A stretch of 64,000 nt of DNA from Schizochytrium sp. TIO01 (Eukaryota; Sar; Bigyra; Thraustochytrida; Thraustochytriidae): assembly GCA_004764695.1 (NCBI GenBank), contig SMSO01000004.1:1391501-1455500 (forward strand). Reading direction: 5' to 3'. The notes under the pieces were generated by a model. The model saw only the letters and a program-made list of their open reading frames with translations, was not told where the DNA came from and did not search any database. Shown here in pieces: positions 40,301 through 51,340 of the stretch; the stretch's first letter is position 1; each line of letters opens with the position of its first letter. The position numbers were made by a program, and so were the translations under genes.

Positions 40301-41379
40301 TTGTCTACAAAGCTATGTCCATTACCTCTTTCAGAAAGAATAGTCTCTGAAAGCATGCGAAATGAACAAACAAAAGTTTAAAAAGGTTCTGATTCTGCTG
40401 AGTAAGGTTTGCAGGTTCGGTAGATTACTAGAGTCAGCGAAGTTCGGTCTTTCGAGGGCTTCGTGAATAGTTAGTTCTTTAGAGGCTTTCGATAAGATGG
40501 GTCAAAGCGTAAACTAAATTCCAAGCTTGATTTTGAGATAGCAGGTTGAGACATAGCAAGTTTTAAGAAAACCGGAAGTTACTGCTGTTTTGTGATACAG
40601 CATCGAATCGTTCATAAGTAGCTGCACATTTCGTAGTAGTTGGCTGTGCAGGTGATCAGTAGGCATGGTTTTCTCGAATCCGGTACCATAGTCGGCTGTT
40701 TCATCTAAGCTATAATGTGACAGGTTTTCTAAAGACTGGAGTTAGGTTGATACCGCATGAGCATTAAATTCATAGGATCCATGAAAACTATACACTGGTT
40801 AATTACAGAAAAGGTTTTCTTTTTATTTATTTTTTATAAAGCATCTTGCTGTTTCATACAAATAGGAAAAGTCAATGTTAGGGACTATTTATCACAGGAC
40901 TTTATACTCATTGAAATAATTTCAAAGTGTAGCGTAGTTCATTCATAATTACTGTACTGGCAAGACTTTCAAGAAGTCCATATAGCAATTCATAATGATA
41001 TGACTATCCTCCCAATATTTCACTAAAAGAATCGTGTGCCCAAATCAGGAAGGCGGGATATTAGTAGAGTTCTCGGTTGTTGTGTCTTTTGCAGTCGTGG
41101 CGCGATACATAACTGATAAGTCTGCTTCAAGTATGGGATTAGATACGCCCATATTTAGTAGCATTTATTGCCAGAAAAGTCCCCCCGCGCTAGTGAGCAC
41201 CGATGGCGGCATGTGTACATCAAAGCAGACACAACTGAGGCTCTTAGTATGAGGCTTTGGAGTAAAACGAAGGCAAAATGGGACTTTTGTGTGTATCTCA
41301 ACCATATTTCATAGGTGACCACGAGTACAACAGCATATTTTCACAGTACTGAATATCTTAATTCCTCATGTAACCTGTC
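34388..41379. other. Intergenic region before transporter copy 4
   Basis: No gene is supported. A short (GAGAT)n repeat lies at 34559-34576, followed by mixed-composition DNA to about 36900 with plus-strand open frames of 93, 101 and 133 codons (34597-34878, 35858-36163, 36240-36641) that I cannot tie to any family. From 37000 to 41379 the DNA is AT-rich with no frame worth listing. Confidence 0.55.
34559..34576. repeat. (GAGAT)n short pentanucleotide repeat
   Basis: Three and a half GAGAT units. Confidence 0.75.
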
Positions 41380-42741
41380 TTAACTGAAAGACTCCAGGTA
41401 GCTCTCGCGCACACAGCTAAATGGAACGGTGCCAGTGTCAGCAAAATCAGCTTTGAGAGAAATCACGTTTGCGGCAGTACCAACGGTGAGAAGAGCTGTA
41501 GCATAAATGAGAATTGCCCACAGCACAATAGTTTCGAGAATGCCGATTTTCTCTCCAAGCTTCTTCTTCGCGAGATAGTGGAAGATAATCGGAACGTGAA
41601 AACCAAGGATCGGCCCAAAGACGGATCCGAGAAGGGAAACTAGACTGTCAAAGAAGTACACACCGTTTGAAATGACGTATGCAAAGATGAGAGTGATAAG
41701 CGAGAGAAGAAACCAAATTGTACGGCCCTTCCAGCCATAGTCGTGCACAGTGCTCGGAGAGATGATATCATGCATACTACGCTGGAACACCAAGGCCTGA
41801 ATGAAATAAGAAACCATCAGATGGAATACGAGACATGCCGCTGCGGCTGAAAGGAGCCCACCGTAGGTGTTGGGGTCAACCTCCTTGATAATCGAATCAC
41901 TAGCACCAGTACCGCTGTACGTATATGAAACGATACCGACCAAAAGGTAAAGGCCAACTTGCACCGGGGCACTGACATAGAATGTCTTGGGGAAATCCTT
42001 GGCCTCTTTCATCTCCGACATCATTTCAAGGAACATAGAGCAACCGGAGTAGGCAAAAGTAATCGTAGACAAAGCGTTAAAGAAGTCAATCCAGCCCATG
42101 GATTCAGGTGGACCAGCCGAGATAGTGTCGATACCGGGGGCCTCCTTAATGTTAATCCAAATGTAGATTAGAACCAAGAAAATTGCGACCATAATGAGAC
42201 CAAAGTTAATCCAGAAAACCATCATAGCGCCAGTAAAAGTACGGATCTGTACAGGAATAATGAGTGCACCAAAGGCGATGACACCCCAAAGGGGCTGGCA
42301 GAGTTCTACACCCCAAAATGCAATCTCCAAGGTTTGCGTGAGAGCGAGAAAGTACGAGGCAGCGATGAAGATGAAGTAGATGTATGTGATTGCACGAATG
42401 AAGATAGATGCCCACATATAGAGAGCCATGTCTGAGAGGATAGCATAAGAATTAGCTCCTGGAAAGGCCTGGTAAGAACGGCAGAGTAAAACACCCATGT
42501 AAATATTGACAGGACCAAGAATTCCAATCAGGATGATGGCTAGCACATACCCGAGCTGCGCGAAGGCAAGACCCATTGTAAGAACACCAACACCAACAAT
42601 TTCGCCGATCTCAATCATACCAACGGTACGCCAGCTGAGATTTTTTGGGTGATCATCGCTGGAGACGCTATCTGCCGGGCCGCTGATGCTAGACTCCTGC
42701 TTTGGGCCCACATTGATTTTGTGGTCCTCTGATTCGAGCAT
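41380..42741 (-). CDS. AAAP-family amino-acid transporter, copy 4
   Basis: Intact 453-residue amino-acid permease, the same length as copy 3 and by eye well over three quarters identical to it. The ATG at 42741 sits in the context GGCACCATG, and an in-frame TGA lies two codons upstream, so the start is fixed. Family blocks appear in order: EIGEIVGVGVLTMGLAFAQ, GPVNIYMGVLLCRSYQ, AASYFLALTQTLEIAFWGV, ITFAYSGCSMFLEMMSEM, VQVGLYLLVGIVSYTYSG, NGVYFFDSLVSLLG and TVGTAANVISL. About eleven membrane segments, N-terminus presumably cytosolic. Differences from copy 3 cluster in helix 6 (YSGCSMF for YLGCFVF) and the loop after FLEMMSEM, positions that could affect substrate choice; that is inference. The gene is alone, with long non-coding flanks. 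Confidence 0.92.
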   Translation of the reverse strand: MLESEDHKINVGPKQESSISGPADSVSSDDHPKNLSWRTVGMIEIGEIVGVGVLTMGLAFAQLGYVLAIILIGILGPVNIYMGVLLCRSYQAFPGANSYAILSDMALYMWASIFIRAITYIYFIFIAASYFLALTQTLEIAFWGVELCQPLWGVIAFGALIIPVQIRTFTGAMMVFWINFGLIMVAIFLVLIYIWINIKEAPGIDTISAGPPESMGWIDFFNALSTITFAYSGCSMFLEMMSEMKEAKDFPKTFYVSAPVQVGLYLLVGIVSYTYSGTGASDSIIKEVDPNTYGGLLSAAAACLVFHLMVSYFIQALVFQRSMHDIISPSTVHDYGWKGRTIWFLLSLITLIFAYVISNGVYFFDSLVSLLGSVFGPILGFHVPIIFHYLAKKKLGEKIGILETIVLWAILIYATALLTVGTAANVISLKADFADTGTVPFSCVRESYLESFS

Positions 42742-42888
42742 GGTGCCTCACAGGATTCAATACTCAAGGCTATGCTGAGCGATTTGAATGAAGGATAACC
42801 TTTTGTTTTGAACACCGAGCAAAGCAGCAATTGCTACTGTCTTTAGACTGCTGCTGCAGCTTGGATAGGTATTCTCCCCTTCAATCTG

Positions 42889-42903
42889 AGTTTGGGAATT
42901 GCT
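42889..42903 (-). promoter_or_regulatory. Weak copy of shared upstream motif, transporter copy 4
   Basis: Plus-strand AGTTTGGGAATTGCT resembles AGTTTCGGGTTTGCT of copies 1 and 2 at 12 of 15 positions and lies 148 bp before the ATG, close to the 157 bp of copy 3. A CTG-repeat-like stretch (CTGCTGCTG) also occurs between motif and gene in both copies 3 and 4, supporting common descent of this 5' region. Confidence 0.3.
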
Positions 42904-43439
42904 GATTACAGACATCGATGCTCCATGCTCAATTTGGTTTCCTCATTTTTTTTCTTTTGAAATGGAAGAACACAACAGTGTAGGGATATCGATAGTGTCG
43001 GCCCTAGCTTAAATTGTTCTTGTTCCCTTTCACTGTCACTAGAGGTAGAAGTCTTTAATTGCTTTGAACAAAGGCCGAAGTGAGTTTCTTTAAATTCACT
43101 AGATTAGCAATAGCAACTCTTAAATAGAGAACTTAAAACTTTACGGCAATAAGTTCCTATAGGCACCTCCTCAGTAACTATTACCTAGTACCATTTCCAT
43201 TTTTTTTTAATTAATTTTTTTTACGAGAGAGGTTTAGAAAGCTGAATGGAAACTACTTCAAGTGAAACAAAGAAGAGCTGACGATACTGCCAAACACTCA
43301 CTCGATTCTACAATAATGCAATCAATTGCATTAACTAAATTCTTCGATGGCGTTTCTCTGTGACGATTCCTCTCGAAACGACATGGATGCATTCAGTATC
43401 TGACGAACTGGAAGGAATGTCTTACAAATTAAAACTAAA

Positions 43440-43545
43440 ATCCAAAGACTCCAGGTCTGATTCATTCATTACACATTGCAGTGGAAAGCACCCCTTATGA
43501 GTTGTAACCTAAGGACTCCAACTCAGATTCACTACATAGTTAGCT
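43440..43545 (-). pseudogene. Possible relic of a transporter C-terminal end, duplicated
   Basis: On the minus strand, 43440-43495 reads as degenerate GAFHCN followed, after stops and a frame shift, by NESDLESL; this resembles the C-terminal VPFSC...ESYLESF ends of copies 3 and 4. The words AAGACTCCAGGT (43446-43457) and AAGACTCCAGGTAGCTCT (from 41388, in the real C-terminus of copy 4) share 12 bases. A second, weaker copy (AAGGACTCCAACTCAGATTC) lies at about 43512-43531. The similarity is short and no upstream part of a transporter follows, so chance or a non-coding repeat remains possible. Confidence 0.25.
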
Positions 43546-46194
43546 TTAAATCCAACAACAAAATGGAATAAAAAATTGATCTGTATTACCTAGACCTCGG
43601 TGTTTGGCTGTAGAGCCGCGAGCAAACTCGAACAGTTTATTCAGTATCCTTATGTAACCTTACCAATCGTAGTGTTCTTCTTGCAAGGTCTTCCGGGTGA
43701 GCAGCCGGCCGCTGGTCGGACGCATCAAATGCATTCAGGGATGGTCTCGACTTACTGAGAGCTATGATGTAAAGAAGATATAACTTAGGCATTTCCTAAA
43801 AGCTAAGGGGGCTGGAGACCAGACAGCTTTTACGGAGCTTGCCAACGCTTTAAATACTTTTGTCAGGATAGTTTGCTGACTCTGATGCCTTATTCGTTAC
43901 GACTTTTTCTCTTTAAACCTTTTTTTTTTTTAATTTATAAAGATTGTTATTTGGGAGGGAATTAACCAAAAAGAGAAAAGAAAATTCCCCTCTGGATAGA
44001 ATATACTGAGACGTTACCTATGAATATTGGGTTGCAGTGTTCTGCAAAGAACTTGCAAAACCCTTGCAAAACTGAGGATGGACTCCACCAACCAACTAGA
44101 ATTCGAGACGAATATTGCTGATGGCTGCTCGCGTCTGTTCGCGCCGTGAGCCGGCTTAAATGACAATCGCGTTGACGGCTTCAAGCATGCTTTTACAGAC
44201 TTCTTTCTCCTTGACTCAGTTTTGCAGATAGTGACTGTACAAGCAAAACGAAAGAAATGTTAAATTTACTAATTAGCCAAAGCTGCGTCATTGCTTCAAT
44301 TCTTCTTCAGGACCTTCGATGGCAAAGGAATGCGATAACAAACAAAGGAGCGGATTGAAGGCTTCGCGGAGTGGTTGTTTGCATATACCCAAGCGGAAAT
44401 AGAGCCTGTCAGACGAGCAGATTACCTTTGATTTCGCTCAACTCTGTGCAAACAGAATTTCAACTTGAGCAACCCATTACTTTTTACCATTAAGTTTTCA
44501 AAGCAGTGTCTAAAAACTTCAATCATTTTTGTAATTAAAAGGAAACTCGTATGTCGTCGATGCTTCAGTAGTGTAAATGAAGTTTTGATGCCATCGAGAC
44601 GGCAAGCTTTGCAAGGTAGCATCATTCGGTCACTCTTTCAAGGAAAACCGAAGCGTCAATCAGTAGCTCTTGCTTTGAACTAAATGCTCGCAACTATGAT
44701 GAGGGAACTTAACGAAGGAGATGCCCTTCCTCCTAAAACTCCTTCTATGTTCTGGGTCCTCGCCGAGTCCTCTTAATTATTCGCAAGTCTGATAAAGCTT
44801 CAAGCGAAACGCCCTGCCAGTTTTGCCAGTTTGCGTTACCGCAGGCGAGCGAGCTCGTGTTCCCTAAACCGCAACATCTGTCACCATCATCGTCTGCCCA
44901 TCTCGGCAGGACATCTACCCATAGCAGCAAAGAAAACACACAGAGCTGCGTCACGACTACCCATCATGATCCAAAGACTGCATCGTATGCCCATCCACCC
45001 ATCCATCCATACCAGCTAGCTACCTAGCTAGCACCACGGCGAGAAGTAACAGTATCATGTAATGTCTCCTGTGCTTTCCTCACTTCAAACCTCAAATCCT
45101 CCTCTCCCTAGCGTTCTCGATAGCAAAAGGACACCTGATATGTGTCAGCTTATGGCACGACTTGGAGGTTTACTGCATTCTTTTGGAATAAGGCCGTGAT
45201 GTGGTACTTAGTTCTACTCTGCGCATCCACTTTATAGAAGAAGTTCTTAGACGGAGCTGTCGCCAGAAGCCACGCAAGCGCAAGTGCCAAAGTTGGGCTC
45301 GGGCCGAAGTGGATGAATGAGACCGCAGGCTCTGCTGATGAAAACCTTTTCTTCAGGCCGGCGGGGATTGTGGAGTAATGGTTTCAAACGCGCCTGCCTC
45401 AGTTTCTAACTCGGCGTCTTGACCCGTGCTCTTGGCGGCCACACGTATTGTATTGACATAGAGTACAACTAATTTTCATTCATGTATATATATATTTTTT
45501 TAAACTAAAATTGATGAAAAATAAAAGCAATTTTTTTAATGTTTTCTCTGGTTTTTTCATTTACGAACTCCTGATCAAAATGTATGTATTCATATATACT
45601 TGTGGAGATCAACCTTGGGCAATGTAGCATCCCCAACCTCGAGTCGAGGCGCATATTCGGGCTGGCTTGGTTTGCTGCATGATCCGCCAAAACAAAGACC
45701 TGCCGCTACTACTAGCTAGCTACAGCTCGGCAGAGACAGAGCCAAGCACGAGCACTAAACGAAAAGTAGGCAGCACCTTCCGAGTACCTACTGGTTCGAC
45801 CTGTAAAGGCGATCTTCCAGCTTATGCGAATCCTCGCTGGGTTGTCGAGAATCGGAAATGGGCATCGAAACATTCATAGGCGAGTTGCGCATAGCTTAGA
45901 GCTGAGCTATCTGACTGAGGCTGCTCATCCTTGGCGCTGATGTTGGCCCGATCGAGTGCAGCTCTTCGAGTTGGACCTGCGTTTGCAAAGCGTGCAATGA
46001 CAGCACTTCGTACCTAGAGCGGACTTCGTGTGCTTGCTTGTGTCGTCCGAGTTCTGGTGGTGGGTTTCTACTGAAAGCTAGTGCAGGAAGGATCCGAGTT
46101 TCTTGCATAGCAGTCGAGCAGTTTTAAGATAAAGCGCCTTTGGCCTATTTAGGTAAAGAGGTAGGCAGCGGTACTCTGCTTGGAGATAGGCGCC

Positions 46195-46310
46195 GCATTG
46201 CATTGCATTACATTGCATTGCATTATATTGCATTGCATTATATTGCATTGCATTATATTGCATTGCATTATATTGCATTGCATTACATTGCATTACATTG
46301 CATTGCATTG
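46195..46310. repeat. ATTGC/ATTAT pentanucleotide satellite
   Basis: About 23 pentamer units, mostly ATTGC with ATTAT and ATTAC variants. A higher-order 15-bp period (TATTGCATTGCATTA) is clear in the middle. Because 5 and 3 are coprime, the open frames through it on both strands repeat every five residues and are by-products. Confidence 0.95.
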
Positions 46311-48080
46311 GAATATATTACGTTATGTCCTCTCTTGATGGGTCATGAACGGAGTCTTGCGAAGGCGAACGAAAACTGCAGAACTAGGGCCGTGAAGGGA
46401 ACTTCGATCTATTTTCAGGCTGTATTTGGTGATGCAGCAAAGAATGGAATTCTCAGCTGGCTGGTTCTTGGCCACTCTCATTACCTACGCCTATCATGAG
46501 AAAAGGCACACTCACGAAATGGGATATCAACCCCGGTTCTTGAATTTGACGCGTGATCCCACCATCCTCGAGTGCCTTGAGCTCTCTCTTCGAGTTGACT
46601 CGATCGAGCCAACTCCCTTGTACGACAGAGGAATGCTGTGCAACTGACCGCTTCGCCTGAGGCTTGAGAGGAATTTGCGACGGGCCAAAGGTCATAAGTA
46701 ATTCGGTGCGCACAACTCGCTTTGCAAGAAAACTTTAATCACTTCTCAAGAACTTGACTGCTTCCGTTAGCAACGAGAGAGCTGGCGCGCTGCAAGACAC
46801 CATCATACCTCAGGCTGTCTGTTGGTGGCAAGCTTCGCAAACTTGGCGAGCTTCTCGAGGGCTTCCCATGGTATCGTCTGAAGAAAGTTGACGACGGCCC
46901 TCGGCTCTTTCATAGTTAGACTTTAGCCAGGGCTATCGCTAGAGCTTCCTTCGAAGTGGCTGGTAGCACTGTTTGCAAAGTCGCATCTTTGCTTCGCAAA
47001 ACTGGAGTGGAGATCAGCTTTATCTCTCTTCTACGAGTCCTCGTTTAGGAAACTTAGCTCGCGGGCGTTTCTCTAATATTAGTTACTAGATGCTTTGCCC
47101 AATAAAAGCAATTGAGCCATCGCATGTTTTGTTGCTGCGTATTTTAGCAAGTTTAACCACAGATCACTGAAGCTAATCTGAGATCTGGTTCTTTGACGTG
47201 CTCAACTAAACCGAAGGAGGCGCCTTACAACTATAGACACAGTTGCACGTGTTTTGCAAGTGCTCCTCTTCTGCAACACAACATAAGTCACCATGTTGCG
47301 AAGGCCGATGCAAGAAAATCAGCCACTGCAGCAGCAATTCATTCCTGTTTAGGAAGGGCTCCAATGCGTCAAGACTCGGGGCGAACAAACAATCAAACAA
47401 AGGAAGAAACAAGTGGAGTTGATGACACTAACTATTCACATTAGAAGTAGTCTTCAATTTGCCAACCATTAAACAGTTGGATCGTGCTCAATTCTGAATA
47501 GAAACCAATACCAGCAACGGCGCGCATCTTAGGTGCCTGCGTGTTCACCCATGTGTTGCCTAGAAGCGGCATGTTTTCTCAGTACTCTAGACACCTAAAG
47601 GACTCTCTGCTGCCTATGATTCCGAAGTTCTGAGCGAAGACCTCCAGCGATAGTATGCATGCTGCGGTCGAGATCCATACAGATCAGGGTTCTTTATTTT
47701 TGGGAAAAGCAAAAGTGAGTTCTTAGAGAGCTCGCTCCATATTATTAGTAGTAGTCTATGCAGACTTTTGGGTGCGGCATCCGCACATCCGCAGGGTGAA
47801 ATCTGACTACTGTGTCTCTGCCAAACACGAGAGCGAGGTTTGAGCGCTACAAAGCCTCCTTTCTCGGGCACACAAGGCATGCAATACCCATAGGAGCACA
47901 AGACCCTCAGAAAGGAATTAGCCAGAGCGTTGCCGTGACGAGCTGCAGTTCAACCGCGTTTCTCTGCACCAACTTTTGGAGCGAGCGGGAGTCGTCCATA
48001 TCTGAATTCCTGGCATCTGAATACCAGGACGGCCTTAGTTGCCCAATGATCCCACGCATAACTAAGGGACAGGCGTCGTA

Positions 48081-48100
48081 ACCCACGATCCCTCGTGGGT
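48081..48100. other. Perfect hairpin, 8-bp stem and 4-base loop
   Basis: ACCCACGA-TCCC-TCGTGGGT. Not linked to any gene I can support. Confidence 0.6.
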
Positions 48101-49998
48101 GCTTAAGATGCCTTTGACGAAGACTAGTACGCGGCAGCCGTGAGTGATGACGTGAATTCCGCTGGATCTCAAGGATTCCAAGAAGGTCGCTCGCAAAGCC
48201 ACGCTCCGAATTGGGAAGCATTGCGAACTCACAGAGCCGGGCCACCGAAGGCGCAACTTGAATCGATCTATCATAGTCCTTTTATGTTGCCACTGCTGGC
48301 GAGATGTGATAGAGACACCGACCCGAGGACAGAGCAGCGTGAGATCTTGGTGTCTCTGCAGCATCTCTCGCATACACGCAAAGCGTCGAGCAGAAGGGAG
48401 ACGGAAGCGCACCGAGTAAGAGGGTACAAAAGTGGCATGGCTAGACATAGGAATTCTAGACACAGGCGAAGATCGAGAATTGTTTCCTGCAAAAAGCATG
48501 GTTCGGAAAGGACATGCCAGTCAGCGAAACGCTCATGGGCGGCGCCTAACTGTTAAATACTGACTCGTGATCGTTCAAAGGCTCAATTGAAATATAGAGA
48601 ACGCAGTGTATTGGCGATCAGCCTTCACCATAAGACTTGCTCTTGGCTCAAAGTAGATTATTTTCTTAGTACGGTGCACCTAACAACTGCCAAAGCTTGC
48701 GGAATCACCCGCACGCAGCTATGAAGAGAAGGTTATTATTAGAAGCGATCGGCTTGTGTGAGGCTTTCTTTATACGCTTTCAAGGCATACATTAGCTACA
48801 ATCGCAGGGTCAGGTTCGAAATTGGACGCGAGCCATATGATACACTGAAGACCCTTTCTATATGAAAGCTCCGAGCAGACCAAAAACATCTCCAATAATT
48901 TTAATTTATAAGGCGTGTCTGTTCTGCCTATATTCAGTTACTTCTCTCTCGGCTTTTGATTGTACGTCTTACAAATTAAATGCTCGTTCGCTGTTGGAAT
49001 AAGGAAAAGGATTTTAGTAGCAGCACATCGTGTCAGCTGTAGCTACACAATTGATCCATACGACTTAGGCCATTTATGAAAAAAACAAGAAATGAAAAAC
49101 CATGTTGTGCTGCGCCCTTGATTCAACCTCCGAAGAGCATTTATTAATTGAACCGAGCATCGCTTCATATGTACTGCATTTGGCCAGCCTCAGAGCTGCG
49201 ACATATCAATATTTCGCACACATGAAACAAGGGAACCTGGATTCATCTTAGATCGTATCCTTGGAAAGAAAATATATATATTGAACCGCTCAAGCATCCA
49301 TCTGCTACTGCGAACTGCATTCTGCAACTACGAACCAACGTTCTTACACACGAAGCATTTTGTATTGCTTCTGTAGGGAAAAAGTCAAAAGATGCTCTGT
49401 TTAACATCTCAAAAAATTCACAAAGATACTCATCAACAATAAATTGTTTACAAACTTGGTTCAAGTGTGTTTTCTGTAGTCTGGCAACCCAACAATCCTA
49501 AAGACGCGGCGCCGTCTATTACAACGAAAATTGGTGGAATCAAATTCAAGATACTAATCTGGGTACGAGATTATCCTTTTACATATTTTATTTCTTACAT
49601 GTTTTCGGGGGAAATTATATCAACACACCTTTTGGAATTCCCAACAAAATCCAAGGCCAGCTTTTTGTTTTGAAGCTATTGACTGGGTAACAAGAAATTT
49701 CATTGGAAAACATATCAACAAAATCAATCCTTACATATTTATTTCTGAGCACGAACAAAGGCTACGAAGCTAACAGATGCCACTATAAATAAACATTTCC
49801 TAACCATGCAAAAGCTAAGGAGTGCCCGGCAGATCCAATTCCGTAGTCCTCTTTAAATGCGTGAAGCATAAGTTCTTTCAAGTATACGTGTTGCGGTCTG
49901 ATGAAAAGGCACATTAAAACAGAGAGACACCAACACTCAGTAGAAAGTATGTAATCTTGCACAGCTCAAGAATCAAGGCTGCCTCTTCAATCTATGCA

Positions 49999-50913
49999 TC
50001 AGTCACCACGTTCATAAAGCCAAGTGTGGCCTGGAATACCGTTGCGGTACAGTTTGGTATCAGGCTGATGTTGTTCCATGCGCAAAAGTGCAAGATTCCA
50101 TAGATCCTCCGGTATATCTTCAATCTGATCAGCAATGCGATCCGCATCTAGACTAATGAAGTTTGCTATTTCAGTGCGAAAACCAAGGTAGTATTCCGCT
50201 ACACGTGGTTTTGCAGAAGGTCCAAGAAAAACGTCTGGGTCCATTTTGTCATCTTCCAGAATTCGTCGCCTTAGCGATGAGACTGCAAGCAGTTTTCCAC
50301 GAAGCTTCAGTTTGAAGTTGCTGACCAACGCCCTAGATATTTGCCATGGATATCTGAGAAACACTACAACATCGAAAATCTCGCTGTACACGGCAACTAC
50401 AAGGGGCTGGATCTGAGCCACAAGTGCCGGCATTGGTCTTCCAGTACTAAGAATTGTACGAATTGTTGCAATGTCTACATCTTCAATTGCATTGCCGACA
50501 TCAGAAGTTGGCGGGCACAAGAAGAAACACCATTGCCAACAGCTCGCATGAGATAGTCTTGAAGCTGCCGATTCTCCACCCAAATCAGGCCTCAAGATTG
50601 CTAGGTATTCCAATGACAGACGCAACCCAAGACCCCTCGTTGAAGACCGCCTCCATGAAGACCGCCTCCTGCGTTGCGATTTCAGCTGCTCCTTGCTCAA
50701 CTCCTCTGTCTTCTCCTCCTGATGATTGCTTGGATTTTCGCTAGACTCTTTCTCTGAGTCGCTCTCCACGATGACCTCTTCATCCTTGTCTTCTCCTACC
50801 TTCTCGTTGCCTTTTTCCAGCGCGTGCACACGTTTCAAATCATCGTCTTCTTGAACCTGCGTAGCTACCGCACTACTACTGCTGCCGCTTGAGGAGTGCT
50901 TGTCCGAAGTCAT
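49999..50913 (-). CDS. Hypothetical protein, disordered N-terminus, unknown C-terminal domain
   Basis: An open frame of 304 residues from the first ATG at 50913; the frame extends six codons further, but that start codon is GTG, so I exclude it. Residues 1 to about 95 are low complexity: Ser-rich (SSSGSSSS), then strongly acidic with Glu, Asp and Lys (GEDKDEEVIVESDSEKESSE), then basic (SQRRRRSSWRRSS). From about residue 100 the sequence looks folded, with helix-like hydrophobic stretches (MPALVAQIQPLVVAVYSEIFDVVVFL) and a conserved-looking C-terminus (IPEDLWNLALLRMEQHQPDTKLYRNGIPGHTWLYERGD). I recognise no family, catalytic motif, clear membrane segment or signal peptide. The RRRRSSWRRSS segment could serve as a nuclear-localisation signal. 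An unannotated intron near 50520-50600, where a second minus-strand frame is also open, cannot be excluded. The kinase-FYVE gene lies 1.6 kb upstream on the same strand. Confidence 0.6.
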   Translation of the reverse strand: MTSDKHSSSGSSSSAVATQVQEDDDLKRVHALEKGNEKVGEDKDEEVIVESDSEKESSENPSNHQEEKTEELSKEQLKSQRRRRSSWRRSSTRGLGLRLSLEYLAILRPDLGGESAASRLSHASCWQWCFFLCPPTSDVGNAIEDVDIATIRTILSTGRPMPALVAQIQPLVVAVYSEIFDVVVFLRYPWQISRALVSNFKLKLRGKLLAVSSLRRRILEDDKMDPDVFLGPSAKPRVAEYYLGFRTEIANFISLDADRIADQIEDIPEDLWNLALLRMEQHQPDTKLYRNGIPGHTWLYERGD

Positions 50914-51158
50914 TTTGGAGACTCTCTTCACAGCTCAAGATAGCTTGGAAATCCCCCCTCGTGCCAACTTATCGCTTTACTTCCCCGCTCACGCTCGGTC
51001 GAGATCGAGGTCCAGCTGCCTATTGAATTGATTCAATTCGATTCTGGGCTTGTGGCCACTTTCACGTGCGCTTCGGAAACATAAACAGATCGTGTGGAAT
51101 TTAGAATGGGAAGTAACTGGTGCTAGGCAGTCGCATACCGTGTCGGGAGAAAAAGAAG

Positions 51159-51171
51159 GTACCTACCTACA
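51159..51171. repeat. Direct repeat GTACCTACCTACA, copy 1
   Basis: The same 13 bases recur at 51328-51340, 169 bp away, both 250-430 bp upstream of the hypothetical gene. TACCTACC words are frequent across the window, so this may be microsatellite-like rather than regulatory. Confidence 0.5.
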
Positions 51172-51327
51172 GATCGTGAAGCAATTTGGGTTTGATTGAG
51201 CTTGACAGCAAAAGTAGACAGTAGAAGCTATTAAGTTCATTCTTACTGAGCCCTTGTTTCACCAAGGCCAATTTCATTATAGCTTTTATTCTTGAAATTC
51301 ATACTACGATCAAATGGGTACTTGCTA

Positions 51328-51340
51328 GTACCTACCTACA
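51328..51340. repeat. Direct repeat GTACCTACCTACA, copy 2
   Basis: Second perfect copy of the 13-mer at 51159-51171, in the same orientation. Confidence 0.5.

Larger units (their letters stand above)
42904..49998. other. Gene-poor region between transporter copy 4 and 49999
   Basis: No gene is supported. AT-rich tracts near 43200, 43920 and 45490; a possible transporter relic at 43440-43545; the ATTGC/ATTAT satellite at 46195-46310; and a perfect 8-bp hairpin at 48081-48100. Mixed-composition DNA from 44700 to 48560 has open frames on both strands (the longest 145 codons), but they overlap each other and none looks like a known protein. Confidence 0.55.

Noticed and set aside
46078-46499. 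Open frames on both strands encoding MQCNA and IALHY repeats
   Set aside because: Translations of the pentanucleotide satellite.
48140-48556. 138-codon plus-strand ORF
   Set aside because: Arg/Ser-rich translation of mixed-composition DNA, with an equally long minus-strand frame opposite.
48781-48840. tRNA-like GGTTCGAA word
   Set aside because: No matching T-arm stem, anticodon arm or A box around it; no tRNA gene could be assembled anywhere in the window.
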